A model generated the notes under the pieces. That model was given only the letters and a program-made list of their open reading frames with translations, was not told the DNA's origin and ran no database searches. Made by a program: the position numbers and the translations under genes. Shown here piece after piece: positions 1 through 11,494 of a DNA stretch of 64,000 bases (position 1 is its first letter; every line of letters begins with the position of its first letter). Origin of the DNA: Stictocephala bisonia (lineage: Eukaryota > Arthropoda > Insecta > Hemiptera > Membracidae); the NCBI GenBank assembly GCA_035578905.1, contig JAQJVL010000123.1, positions 1,984,001 to 2,048,000 of the forward strand, written 5' to 3'.

Positions 1-897
1 CATTGTGTATTTTTTAATGAGTTTTGAAATAGCTTGTTATTATAGGAAGAAGGTAATTTTCTTGTTATATGAAACTAAGCTTTTGAAAGGGTTGTTATGA
101 GTAATTATTTTTAAACTCACCTCTTTAAATTATAAGTTTCTCTAAAGATAGTTACAATTCTTAACCCATCGGCCTACCCATTATTTTGATACTACTTTGG
201 ACTAAAAGATCTCATTAAATGAGCATCTTCATTCCATTCACGTCTTTATCAAAATAGCCGTCACTTTCGTCTAAAACACGATCGATTTCACTTGAAAATG
301 TAGGGTCAAAATTGTTTCTCCAAGCCATGTTTTACTTACATAACTAAAATAAAACAACAATATGATAAACTTTCATTTAAGAAACAACAATATCCCACAT
401 CAAAACATGAGCAGCAACTGAACACAACCTACAACTACAATACAGACTTTGTTATTGTTTCCGTCAGTTGAGAAATAAACCAAGTATGGTTAGTTTATCT
501 CGAACTATCAGATTCAAATACAAATACATTACTTGCTAATATAAATAATAATACTGCTTTCAGAGAACGCTTAGTTATATCATTTGTTTACTCTAATCAA
601 ACTAGGTTTTACCGCTATGAAATGGTGTTTAAAAAAATTATCACGATTTTAAAATAGTATATAAAATAATTGATGCCTAGTTTTACCATATATTTTATTT
701 TGATTGCAAAGTACAACATTTTAACAACAATTCCTGCCCATTTGATTACAGTAACTTCAATACAAAATTCATTACAACAATTGCATAGTGTTATGTCACC
801 TAAATGGGCCATGCAACGTCATTACGGAATGGTTCTGTGAAAGTAGGCCAATGGGTTGATGAAAAGTATGCTTAATGATTATCTTTCAATGCTTCAG
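1..897. other. Probable VARS2 intron sequence, no gene seen
   Basis: AT-rich sequence with no exon I can recognise. The next upstream exon of the valyl-tRNA synthetase, which should carry the KMSKS-type signature, is not visible, so this stretch is probably intronic and the rest of the gene lies to the left of the window. It ends in a pyrimidine-poor but usable acceptor (cttcag) at 892-897. Confidence 0.5.
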
Positions 898-1057
898 GAT
901 CTCCATCAGCAAGTGGTAGACAGTCACAATGCTGGAATCCTGTCTGCGAAGGAGATGCAGTTGGCCATTCAAGGACAACAAAAGTTGTTTCCTCATGGAA
1001 TACCTGAGTGTGGCACTGATGCTCTCAGATTCACGCTCCTGACTCACAACACAAAAA
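898..1057 (+). CDS. VARS2: VARS2 exon a (end of catalytic domain)
   Basis: Begins in phase 0 after cttcag and ends in phase 1 before gtaaac at 1058. It encodes DLHQQVVDSHN through GIPECGTDALRF. The in-frame ATG at 859 lies upstream of the acceptor and is not a real start. Confidence 0.88.
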
Positions 1058-4000
1058 GTAAACATTGTCATGAATAATGTCACATTAATTCAATAAGCAA
1101 TTAGAACGTTTAAATTTGAAGCTTTTAGTATATACTATAAATAGCCATTCGGAAGGGCTGTGAACTGTGAGAAGATATGTTATTTTTGTTGTTAGCCAAG
1201 TAACATTTCTATGCATTGTAAAAATGTATAAATCATCAGAAATGTTTAAAATAGGGATAACTAAATTGGAATTCAGTATAACTTCCTCAAAAAATATTAT
1301 TTAAAAAAATACTTTTAATTTATTTAGGATAATTCAATGATTTATCTGTTTTTTAAGTGATATTCAAACTTAAATAGAAAACGCAAGCATTTATTTTTAC
1401 ATTTTATTTGTAATTTAGTCTAGTAAAAGAAGAAAAGTCTTATCAAGTTGTTTTAGATGTTGCAGTGATTATATGAGAAAACCTGTGTGGGATGGACAAA
1501 TAGGTGGAATGATTGTAGTCTGATTACTATCTGATCAATTTCTAGAAACTATTTACTTTTTTACTGAGGGCCATAAGGTTTATTTTTGAAAACTGAATTA
1601 TGTTGCATATTTTTGATGAATATATTTATCTTATGTCTAGACTATAAATAATAACCTAATTATCACATTAAATCTGTTTTCAATCCTTAATAATGATCAT
1701 TGAATGGACATTTTGTTGATATGTGAATTATATTATTTCTAAACTCAGTAGAAACAAAATCATTTACTGCAACAAATATTTTCAAATAATATCGTCAAAT
1801 GCTATTACAGTAATTAATTATCAATATATATTTTAGTTCACATTATACTATGAATTAATGAATTTATATGAAATTTAATGAAGTAGTTTATTGGAAAAAA
1901 TAAAGTTTTTTTTAATAATTTAAGTATTAATATTACGAGGGCGGTTCAATAAGTCCTTAGAAAATACAAGATAAGTCGCAAAAAGTATCAATATTGTTTT
2001 ATTTTTATTTACTATCATCTGTTGCTTGAAAACTGTGAAAGTTTAAGTTGATTTCATCAGCTGATTTCATTGTTGTCGTTGATTGAATCAGGAAAGGTTT
2101 GTTTATTTAGAATGATGGACACAAGTGAGTTTCGTGCTGTGATTAAACACTTTCATTTGAAAGGCTTAACACCGAAGGAAATCAAAGTTGAGTTGGATGC
2201 TGTTCATGGTACATCTGCTCCTGTGTTGGCAACTGTTTATAACTGGGTAAACGAGTTTAAACGTGGCCGTACATCCACAAAAGATGAACATCGTTCAGGG
2301 CGCCCAGTGGAAGTGACAACCCCAGAAATGGTTGACAAAATCCACGATATGGTTTTGAGTGATCGGCGAATCAAAGTGCGTGAAATAGTTGAAGCTACAG
2401 GCATATCACAAGGCACAGTGTTCACAATTTTGCATGAAAAATTAAATGTGAAAAAACTCTCTGCAAGATGGGTGCCGCGCTTGCTCACAGAGGAGAATAA
2501 ACGCATTCGTGTGGTTGATTCTAAGGCTGTCTTGACAGTATTATGTCGCAATCATGGTGAGTTTCTGCGTCGATACATAACTGTAGATGAAACATGGATC
2601 CACCACTACACTCCAGAGTCAAAGGAACAGTCGAAACAGTGGGTTTTTGATGACGAACGGGCTCCAAAGAAGGCAAAGACAGTGAAATCCGCCGGCAAAG
2701 TTATGGCCACAGTTTTTTGGGATGCACAAGGAGTAATCTGCATTGATTACTTGGAAAAGGGAAAAACGATAACTGGAGAATATTATGCATCGTTATTGGA
2801 CCGACTAAATGAAGAAATCAAGACAAAACGTCCGCACTTGAAAAAGAAAAAAGTTCTTCTGCATCAAGACAATGCACGTGTACACACCTGCGCAGTTGCC
2901 ATGGCAAAAATAATGGAATTAAAGTATGAGTTGTTACCATATCCACCTTATTCACCAGATTTAGCCCCCAGTGACTTTTTCTTATTTCCAAACTTGAAAA
3001 AATGGCTCGGTGGACAAAGTTTTATGTCAAACGAAGAAGTGATTGCCCAAACGGATGCCTATTTTGAGGAATTGCCAAAATCCTACTTTTTAAATGGCTT
3101 ATCCATGTTAGAAAAACGCCTAATGAAGTGTATAGAGCTAAAAGGAGATTATGTTGAAAAATAAACAATAGTTTACCCGAAAAAATGTCTTTTTCTATCT
3201 TATTCTAAGGACTTATTGAACCGCCCTCGTAGTATATCTTTTATTAATAACAAAAGGGTGGGTGGGAAAGGTTATACACTTTTAAGTGAGTATATAAAAT
3301 GGATGGGAGGGCCAGTATCTCTAACGTGTGTGTATTTAGGGTGGGTAGTAGGACCGTTGATGCCGAACGTGTGTGTTTGTTTATAAATAGGGTAGGGGCC
3401 ATCAACTCTTGACGTGTGTAAGATAGATAAGATATCTATTTCACCTATCTAAAAAAATAAAATCTTAAGAGTAAATTACTTCTTTGCAGGCAAGTTTATA
3501 AGCTTTGACGTGAAGGAATGTGAAACCAACCATCACTTCTGCAACAAGATCTGGCAAGCTACTCGTTACGCCTTGAGCTGGTCTGGATGTTTGAATGTCG
3601 TCAGCTTTAGTGAGCCGCAGAGTCCTGGTCTGATGGAGCGATGGATTCTCAGTCAGCTAAGCCAAGCTGTTCAGACTGTAACATCAGCCATGGAGACAGG
3701 AGACCTCTGCGATGCCACTGCTGCACTAAAAAAATTCCTGTACACTAAATTTTGTGATGTATATGTGGTATGTTTATGATGCTTTCACTATAGTGCAAAA
3801 TATGTCATAGCAAAATGATTCTACAAACATTATGTAGTATTTATGTGTTGTCTATATATGAAGTTTGGGTAGTTGGAATGAAATACCTCATCTTTGATTT
3901 AAAGTTAACTTGCAGGCTGTGTAAGTTAACTACTCTCAAGTGATAAAGTTAATTTTGAGCTCTTGCAATCTTTTATGTTTAACCATTCAAACCTGCTTCT

Positions 4001-7000
4001 CCGATTGAATGAAGATCAGATAATCTCCCCTAAAAAGAATGCAAAGGGCAATCAACCATGTGACCCAGTTTGGACTTTGACTTCACAGTTATATGATTGA
4101 TCATTTGCCATTCCTCATTCGTATTTCCAGTAGTCGCATTCTGGGAACATCCAATGTGTGTTCCTACACGCATCTCACATGTGGAATATGATGACACAGA
4201 AGGAAGAGTCAAACAACAGAGAAGCCTGGAGGAGACTGCGCAAAACAGAAACAACAGAGAAAGAAGAAGATAAAGTGAGAATTATCAGAAATCAGCTTTT
4301 TTGCTCTTGTTTCCTAATGAAATCCTAAACTATAATCACTATTCACCTGTAACCAAGCTTGATTTATCAGGTAATGCAGTCTGTTCATCTGTTTGTGACT
4401 TGTTTTCTCCATCCGCCTTTAATTTGGGAAACACATATAAGTAACTTTCAACAATCCAGGGTTCTCTGTCATTAGAAAATAATCCAAAATCCTGTTTTTC
4501 TACCACCTGTTTCTACAAAACATCTATTATAACTTTGTCAATAGCATGTGGTTTTTGTTTTCAGGAGACTACAAAACCAGTTCTTCGCACAGGATCAGAA
4601 CAGGAAGCTACTACTGCTTGTTCTACGCTTCTCTACTGTTTGGATACAAGTCTGCGGCTTGCATCCCCCATCATGCCTTTTATTTGTGAGCAGCTCTATA
4701 AACACCTTCCAGGAAACAAGAATAAAAGTGCAATGCTAGCGGAGTTCCCCACCATTACAGACATAAAGGTACAGCTAATTGTTAACCAATTGCAGAGACA
4801 AGAATCCCTGGAAAAATACAAATCTTGAATTAATTTTAAAGATTTTGAATACAATTGTAGAAATTTTAATTTCCACAAATAATTTGTAAAAACTTAAAGG
4901 AGGAAAAAGTAAACAGGTTAGCACCTTAGCTATTTTAAAAGTAAATAAGCACTTACAAGTCAAGCAAGCACTCTGCCAATCTTTGATTGTCAATGAATCT
5001 TGCCATATCGAATCTTGATGGAATTCCTAGTGAAATCACTTTTCCTATTGTATTTACATCTGATTATAGTGTAAGACTAAAAATAACGCTGTTTTTGTGT
5101 TGAAATGGCCTACTCAAAATAAATATTATTTGTTTTTAACTATTATTATTTTCAATTGAAATATTTCCAATGTGTAATCATAGGTAGAAAATAGAAGGCT
5201 AATAAATTACGTGTTGAAACAATAAATGATCACCTCTAAGCTTTGAGTGGCTATTAATAAAAGTTGGATAAGTAAATGAAGAATAAAAAGCAATTCAAAA
5301 GTAATTTATATGTAAATCAAGAGTATGAATACTGAGTTTTTGTTGAACACAAAAATATTTATTTTGAAATTATTGTGTAGGGTTATGCCAACCTGCTACT
5401 TTTGCTTAACAGATGTAACAGTTTGTATTGCCAGTGTGTATCAGTTTAATTTAACTGACTCGAAGTAACAGGAAGTGGTCAGCCGGCATTCTGAAACTAA
5501 ATGCAACAGCCCAAATGAATAAGCAACTTGTCTCGAGTCTTCACTGAATGACAAATGTAAACTGATTTATTAATTTAAGACTCGCATCATTTTTCATGTT
5601 TCAACAGGAAACCAACCGACTGTTGTGTTGTGTGATACAAATAGAAACAGAACAGGCAAGCAAGATATATGGAATATCCAATTCCTGTTACATCAGGTTG
5701 TCTTGAGCATCAGTTAATTTTCACATCAGTTAAATTGTATCAACTGATGCAAAGAAACTGATGCAGTTACTTTTGGCCATCCCTACTATTTTGTGGAACA
5801 GGAAACACAAATAATTATAATGTTCTGTTTTTACAATTATTTATTAAACAATCGTATGTAATTTGATTATTTTAAGACTTCTGCAAGTGTAAAATCATTG
5901 TCATGCTTCAACTCAGATCATAATCCATATAATTTATATGCTTGTTTTGTCAAGTTTAATATATTAACAAAATATTCAAAGTTTTATAGTAGATTTTTAG
6001 TTTAATATTTTTCAGTTTCTGAATTTTATGTACAGTTTATGTTTATTTAGGTTAGATTTTGACAATAGGAAGAATGCTTGAATATTTTTGGTTTTCGGAT
6101 AAAATAGTAGGCTTGCCTTTTTTAGAACGCTAAAACATACTTCAAATACAAATAAGAACTGCCGTATATAAAGTATTTAATGGTATGTTGGACTGATTTG
6201 GTTAAAGAAAAAAAGCTTGTAATATTTTTCTAGTTTTGCCCTAAAATGGCAGTCAAGTTGAAAAATACTGATTTTCATTTATCATGAATCAAAATAAAAT
6301 TGTATCACTTAATTGTAATCAAATTCAATTAAATTACCACAGTATCAGATCAAAGGCTTAAGTACCAAAGAGTTCTTATTTAAATGATAAAATTTGTAAC
6401 TTTTAAAATGTAAAGGATATTCATACAAACTTGAACTTTTTAAGCACATCATGGGTATTTTAGGTTAAAGCCCCAATTGGCAAAACTAATCTCTTTATAA
6501 AAACCACTAACACTTAAAACTTAAATAATTCTCACATCTATGTAACTTATCTAATTTCACGTTTTTGGCTATGAAAATTGTATATTGGCTGACAATCAGT
6601 AAAATGCCATTAAAATAAATCAACTGAGTAAATAAAGATTTAACCTAAATCTTAGCATGGAAGTAAAATACCATCTGTATATCCCATGGATTTGAATCTT
6701 GTTAATGATTTAATCTAAATGACTTACATAACTTAATTTAGTCATGCTTTATGTTTCCTGGTTAGTTTATGAAATTATAATATCTGAAGAAAATAACAGG
6801 ACTAAATTTACTATGTTATATTTTTACTGCAGTTAGTAAGTCAGCAATATTGTTAAGCGATCTTTAAAATATGTCGATTTCAGAATTGGGAAAATCCAGA
6901 TTTAGATGCCACGGTGGAGATGGGATTGGATGCAGTGTCAGCTATTCGTTCTTTGAAAAGTACTCATGGGTTTCAGAGGAAGTTGTTACCAGGTAAGTAG

Positions 7001-10000
7001 AGTCTATATTAGTTCAAATAATTAATTTTTGGATTTTGAAAAAGATTTAGTAGAAATTTATCTATCACAGTCCCATTTATCAAATCTTTAGCATCAACTG
7101 TGGTACGAGTAAACATTTGAAAACCTTTGTTCCAGAAACCCAAATGTTTATCCAAAATATAAATCCTGTGAATGTCATTCATATGTCAAATAAAGTTCAT
7201 TGAAATATTTTTTATACGCTGAAAATCCAACATGTTTAAACATTTTTCAGGCATTGTTGATAGCTATCACCAGCATTATATGTATCCATTTATTCACATA
7301 TTCCTAGTTACCCAACCTGAAGTAGGGGCATTTTATTTGTTGTTTCATTTCTTTTTCTTAATATTAGTATATTGGAGAGATAGGTCCTCAAAAGACAAGT
7401 TCACTAACACCAGAGTAGTAGTAACATACACAAAAGAATCACATAACCACAAATTTTCAGTACCACTGGCACTTTCTTCAGGCGAGAAGAGAAATTCTTC
7501 ATATTATTAAAAAGTTTTTCTTCATATTGTTATTATTACACTTCTTAATATTGTTATTATATAGTTTGGATTTTTAACATTGCCGTTGTTTAAAATTAAT
7601 TAATAATAGCACAAACTAATTTATTCATATTTTTATCAAAACAAAGTTTATATACATCAACTAAATAAACAGGAATTATTGTTATGGTGTTTAATAATTA
7701 CCATTAAGTCTTATATATATCATGATAACTATTTAAATTGGACTGTCCCTGTTTATAGTAATATAATTTTTTATGCCAATTTTAATTTTCAGTTGAAATT
7801 GAGACTAACAATAGAGATGTGTTTGTAACAATGAGAGAAGTAATAGAATTGTTGGCAAATTGTGAGATTGAGGTGACTGAAAAATCTAACAAGATAAGAA
7901 CTCAGACATTAACTGACACTTTGGGTGATCATACATTGATTCATATCAAGTTGGAGGTAAGTAAATAAAGAGATTTTATTTCGAAATATGTAATATTTGC
8001 TCTTTTATATATCCAAATCCTCTCTGATGATTTGGAGATTTTAAATTAGTTTTCATTGATGGCTCAGTAGTTTATTGCGTTGTATTATGAAGTGAGATTT
8101 AGTAGTTCAAAATAAAAATGTTCCTTTACCAATGTCACTTATTGATTGCGCAAAGTGGAATAGGTTTCAATAGGCTACAATGTGGCACTAAGCAATAGGC
8201 TACTAGGGCATTACAATAAAATCACAACACCCTTAGTATGTAATTTGCTGATCAAAATAATTACAAATATATTAAAAAAGGGACATGTAAAAGTAAACTC
8301 ACTTACCTCTCTTCATATATATTTGAACCAAAATTTAGAACATAATTTTAATGGATATTTCACAAATAAACATGAAGTGGTGGATGCTAGTAAGGGTATA
8401 GCTCGGCACTAGCAAACCGACAAGTCATCAAATATTGAGATAATCAATGAATTAAAGTGAAGCATTTCAAACAATCAATTATGATATTAAAATCTCAAAA
8501 TTTTAATAAAAAGAACATGTTACCTGATTTGTGATTAAGCGGAAAATTGTAAATTTATGTAAATACAGTTTAAAAAAATAAGTATTAGCCTATAACAAAC
8601 AATTTACTATTATTTTAGTGTAAATTCAAGTCTAAGCAGTGTATTAGTAAGGTTTAATATTTTTAGGTCTAAATAAAAAATTCAATTCATCTTTGTTGTT
8701 TCATATATTCTGTGATGTCAAAGTACGATAAGCCAGTTAACGCTCCAGAATTTCTTTCTTCCAGTTTTCTTTAATGCCAGATGACACTAACTGGTGCTAT
8801 AATTTTTTTGATATATAAACATTTTGATGTGGAAATACAATACAAAACATATTAAGATAGAATAATTTGTAATCCTATTAAAAAGTCAAGAACTTACTTG
8901 TTTGTCAATGAAATTGCTGGTAGTTGGATTTGTGGTAATTGAAACCAACATTTTCAATCGATCCTGATTGGATTTTGGAATTGAGAATTTATCCATTCCT
9001 AATATCTACAAACATGCAAATAATGTTAAACATTTTATTCTTGTACTTTTGAAGTAAAAAAAACAAATTTGTTGCCATTTCCTAAAAAAAATATGGAAAC
9101 TATTTTTGGAAAAAACTGCCAGCCAAAGACTGGGCAATTTTTTAATTTTCCTGACGGTTTCAGTCTAAAAGCTCATAGAAGATATCAAATTTCTAGCTGT
9201 AGTTGGGAATTCCTAAATATTTAGTGTCTGAGTGGGTGAGTCACTACGTCCAACTTTACTATTCATTAGGAGCTATGCCTCAACTCCCCATGGCATGCGC
9301 TTGTTTAGGGTTTATATTCATAAAAAGTATTTTCAGTTCAACAATAAGCAAAGTTGCAGGTCATCAAACGTGCAGAGTACACTTGTCAAACACTTTTTTG
9401 ACTTTAAAGTTCGTTTTTTTGTCTAAAAGTAAATAAGAACTAAACTCATTAGAAATCACAAAGAGGTTATAAAATTAATCTCAATTAATATAGTTCAATA
9501 TTGCTTTGATAAAATTATAAGAAATTGAAAGCTATTTCAAGTTTGAAAATTATAGAGCCTGTAAATGTGATCTATTGTATTTTATTTATACCATAATTGT
9601 GACCTTTCAGTAATTAATTGGCAAGTTTGAAAAATAAAAAACTTAATAAAAGTTCAATTATTTCACCTGTAAATAAACAAAGTTTTCACGTTGAAACTGT
9701 ATTGTGAAAAAAATGTAAGCTCTAAATGATTTCTTATTGAGGCATTAATTACTTTATTTAATAAACAAACTATTTTATTAAATTACACAGTTAGTGAATT
9801 TTATCTAAATGAAAATAATGCCCTAACTGCTGGAAAATTTCAAATTTTGTTTACCCATAAAATAATTCCTTATAAAGGCTTATGTGAATACATGCTTTTA
9901 AGCTCAATGTAATATTTTTATAATCCTGCAATTCTCTCTCCATTCTGTAAAATATATTATGCCATGTTAATACCTTAAGATTATATTTTTTGTTAAATGG

Positions 10001-11449
10001 CTGGATTGAAGCTATGTTCTGTTTGTCAAGTTTACCGTAGTATGCTTATCGGAATTCATCAATATTAAACCCATAAAAACTACCCAAATTTATATGAATT
10101 TTCCTAGGTGTACTGTACTTAAATATCGTTAGATCTACTTAAATTATTGTTTTAAAACTTATGTGACATTCAGGAGTGGGCAAACATCTATGTCAGCGAG
10201 CCAGTGAAAAAGTGACCCCAACCAAACTTTTTAAACTACGATTCTCTTAGTTGTGGACATAAGTAATATAACATATGTTTTATTTGGTCCATTAATACAT
10301 TTTACATAAAATACTCCCTTGTTAGCAAACAAATGTTTTTGTATTCCTCTATCAAGTTAACCGTAACTTGTGATTGTTGTACTGTGATAATTTTTTATAA
10401 AATAACTATAATTCTGAATAAAATTAATCAGTTATATGTTCATTCAAAAAATATTAAACTATGTCCTCAAATTAAATGGGAAGTAGCATGATATTGGGCA
10501 AGGTTCAAATATCATTCTAATATTTGCCAAATATTTGAACTAAAGCAACATGACATTGTTTTAGAGTATTGATGCAGAAGATTATGATGAATATTTGAAG
10601 AGATTGGTCAAGAAAGAAGCAAAAATACAGAAAACTCTAAATAAGATGATAGAAAAAACATCAAAGAAGGGTTATGTAAGAAATGTAGACAAGGACACTC
10701 AATTACAGCACAATGAAGTGGTAAACAATTAATTCATACTAACTCATTTGTTGAATATTTTACACGGTTTTTCATGATTAAAAAAAATGCTCATATATTC
10801 AGTTTGTATTGTCACTTTCTAAGAAAAGTGAGAACTGCTATTGTGTAATAATTTAATTTATATGTTGGATTGAAAATGCATTACATTAAATTGTAGTTAC
10901 ACATCTAGGGAGTTGTCATGTAATTTTTTAATAAGGTGAATTATCTTACATTAAAATTTAACCCGCATTCAGCTAAAACTATTTATGATTAAATATATCT
11001 TACTTTTTTGTATAAAAAAAGGAGAAAGTTAGATTTATTCTGGTAGTCTGCCATCCTATTGAATTCAATTTTCTTTTTCAGTTTATGTGTAGTGGAATAT
11101 CTGTCCCTGGACAATTTGCCTTAGGGATCCTATTATTTGTCTCTATTAGAAGGAATCTTATCACATGTGTGATAGCGTAGATTTTGCAACGAATATTTGG
11201 TATATAAACCATAAGTTGGTGATTGAATTTTCATTTAATTTTCTGGTTGTGTCAAATGTATTGAATTTTGTATGGATATACTTGTATGTAGCTGGACATA
11301 ATTTTACAGCTACTAAAGAGTTACACACATTTTTGTACTCATTTAATTCTGTTTTTTAGATACAACAATTAGAAGATGAATTACGGGTTCTACGTTCTTT
11401 TATTGGTGACAAAAACCAGGACCAATTAAAAGAAACTTCAGATTCTTAA
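898..11449 (+). CDS. VARS2: Mitochondrial-type valyl-tRNA synthetase, C-terminal part (7 exons)
   Basis: This enzyme attaches valine to tRNA-Val; the VARS2 type works in the mitochondrial matrix. Seven exons (898-1057, 3490-3767, 4565-4768, 6884-6992, 7793-7956, 10565-10720, 11360-11449) join in frame through GT..AG introns to 387 codons including the stop. Recognisable pieces in order are FPHGIPECGTDALRFTL (end of the catalytic domain), HFCNKIW (start of the anticodon-binding domain), WILSQL, CDVYVETTKPVL across an exon junction, LRLASPIMPFICEQL, and a lysine-rich C-terminal helical arm (KKEAKIQKTLNKM). FPHGIPECGTDALRFTL and HFCNKIW fit the mitochondrial VARS2 paralogue better than cytosolic VARS1, as I remember both. 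Exon phases agree at all six junctions. The N-terminal half, including HIGH and KMSKS, is outside the window. Introns run from 0.6 to 2.6 kb and the first holds a mariner. Confidence 0.9.
1933..3232 (+). mobile_element. Complete mariner transposon in a VARS2 intron
   Basis: A 1300-bp Tc1/mariner-class DNA transposon. The ends form a 30-bp terminal inverted repeat (ACGAGGGCGGTTCAATAAGT core) that matches at every position except the outermost base. It is bounded on both sides by TA (1931-1932 and 3233-3234), the expected target duplication. It holds a single uninterrupted transposase gene. The insertion lies well inside the intron between VARS2 exons a and b, in the same orientation as the host gene, so splicing should tolerate it. 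Confidence 0.95.
2112..3164 (+). CDS. Mariner transposase, apparently intact
   Basis: Cut-and-paste transposase of 350 residues from the ATG at 2112 (a second ATG follows at once), close to the usual 340-355 of mariners. An N-terminal helix-turn-helix region (KGLTPKEIKVEL, then TVYNWVNEFKRGR) should bind the inverted repeats, followed by a second HTH (ISQGTVFTIL). The linker carries WVPRLL, the mariner WVPHxL motif with H replaced by R. The catalytic DD34D triad is visible: D in VDETWIHH, D in HQDNARVH, and D in YSPDLAPSD, with exactly 34 residues between the last two. No stops or frameshifts are seen. Expression would need its own promoter or read-through from VARS2. Confidence 0.95.
   Translation: MMDTSEFRAVIKHFHLKGLTPKEIKVELDAVHGTSAPVLATVYNWVNEFKRGRTSTKDEHRSGRPVEVTTPEMVDKIHDMVLSDRRIKVREIVEATGISQGTVFTILHEKLNVKKLSARWVPRLLTEENKRIRVVDSKAVLTVLCRNHGEFLRRYITVDETWIHHYTPESKEQSKQWVFDDERAPKKAKTVKSAGKVMATVFWDAQGVICIDYLEKGKTITGEYYASLLDRLNEEIKTKRPHLKKKKVLLHQDNARVHTCAVAMAKIMELKYELLPYPPYSPDLAPSDFFLFPNLKKWLGGQSFMSNEEVIAQTDAYFEELPKSYFLNGLSMLEKRLMKCIELKGDYVEK
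3235..3489. other. GT-rich intron remainder
   Basis: Between mariner and exon b. Contains loosely repeated GGGTGGG and ACGTGTGTGT stretches, low-complexity in character. No gene. Confidence 0.4.
3490..3767 (+). CDS. VARS2: VARS2 exon b (start of anticodon-binding domain)
   Basis: Acceptor tctttgcag ends at 3489 and donor gtatgt begins at 3768. The split codon A|GC restores Ser. The exon carries HFCNKIWQATRYAL and ERWILSQLSQAV and ends at CDVYV, which continues in the next exon as ETTKPVL. Confidence 0.9.
3768..4564. other. VARS2 intron, nothing recognised
   Basis: AT-rich intron with normal donor and acceptor. No transposon ends or coding segment identified. Confidence 0.5.
4565..4768 (+). 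CDS. VARS2: VARS2 exon c (anticodon-binding domain)
   Basis: Phase 0 at both ends; acceptor ttttcag ends at 4564 and donor gtacag begins at 4769. Contains CLDTSLRLASPIMPFICEQL, the helix that in this family carries the R-L-(L/A)-x-P-x-MPF-x-x-E-x-L pattern. Confidence 0.9.
5378..5785. mobile_element. Possible hAT-type MITE in a VARS2 intron
   Basis: A 408-bp stretch begins TAGGGTTATGCCAAC and ends with the inverse of TAGGGATGGCCAAA. Such TAGGG..GGCCAA ends are typical of short hAT-like elements. The 8 bases outside each end match imperfectly (about 6 of 8). Internal sequence has repeated AACTGA/TCAGTT words near both ends. No coding capacity. Old and degraded if real. Confidence 0.4.
6884..6992 (+). 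CDS. VARS2: VARS2 exon d
   Basis: Acceptor gatttcag ends at 6883 and donor gtaagt begins at 6993. Encodes NWENPDLDATVEMGLDAVSA and IRSLKSTHGFQRKLLP, equivalent to the V-x-x-x-R-x-L-R-x-x-Y-x-L region of the family. Ends in phase 1. Confidence 0.82.
6993..7792. other. VARS2 intron, nothing recognised
   Basis: AT-rich. A 92-codon open stretch at 7232-7510 is rich in Phe and Leu, has no recognisable domain and lies wholly inside the intron. Confidence 0.5.
7793..7956 (+). CDS. VARS2: VARS2 exon e
   Basis: Acceptor aattttcag ends at 7792 and donor gtaagt begins at 7957. Phase 1 in, phase 0 out. Encodes the variable alpha/beta region, with TLGDHTLIHIKLE at the end, where bacterial and mitochondrial ValRS have the GLVD-type segment before the C-terminal coiled coil. 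Confidence 0.8.
7957..10564. other. Largest VARS2 intron, no gene
   Basis: 2.6 kb of AT-rich sequence. The only transposon-like hint is a single CAGGAGTGGGCAAAC at about 10172, which resembles a hAT end but has no partner. Confidence 0.45.
10565..10720 (+). CDS. VARS2: VARS2 exon f (C-terminal helical arm)
   Basis: Acceptor ttgttttag ends at 10564 and donor gtaaac begins at 10721. Phase 0 at both ends. Lys/Glu-rich helical sequence (EYLKRLVKKEAKIQKTLNKM) is typical of the ValRS tRNA-binding arm. Confidence 0.82.
11360..11449 (+). CDS. VARS2: VARS2 terminal exon
   Basis: Acceptor ctgttttttag ends at 11359. Encodes IQQLEDELRVLRSFIGDKNQ and a short acidic tail, then TAA at 11447-11449. Confidence 0.82.
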   Translation: MQQLEDELRVLRSFIGDKNQDQLKETSDS

Positions 11450-11488
11450 CCTTATTGTAAAATGTATATATTATGTACATAAAATGCT

Positions 11489-11494
11489 AATAAA
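11489..11494 (+). terminator. VARS2 polyadenylation signal
   Basis: Canonical AATAAA 40 bases after the VARS2 stop codon, the right distance for the 3' end of a short 3' UTR. Confidence 0.65.

Noticed and set aside
856..897. In-frame ATG before the first visible VARS2 exon
   Set aside because: The family alignment begins after the cttcag acceptor at 897; the preceding codons do not match and the enzyme needs hundreds of residues upstream.
7232..7510. 92-codon open frame inside a VARS2 intron
   Set aside because: Low-complexity hydrophobic sequence without start context or domain; intron boundaries on either side are secure.
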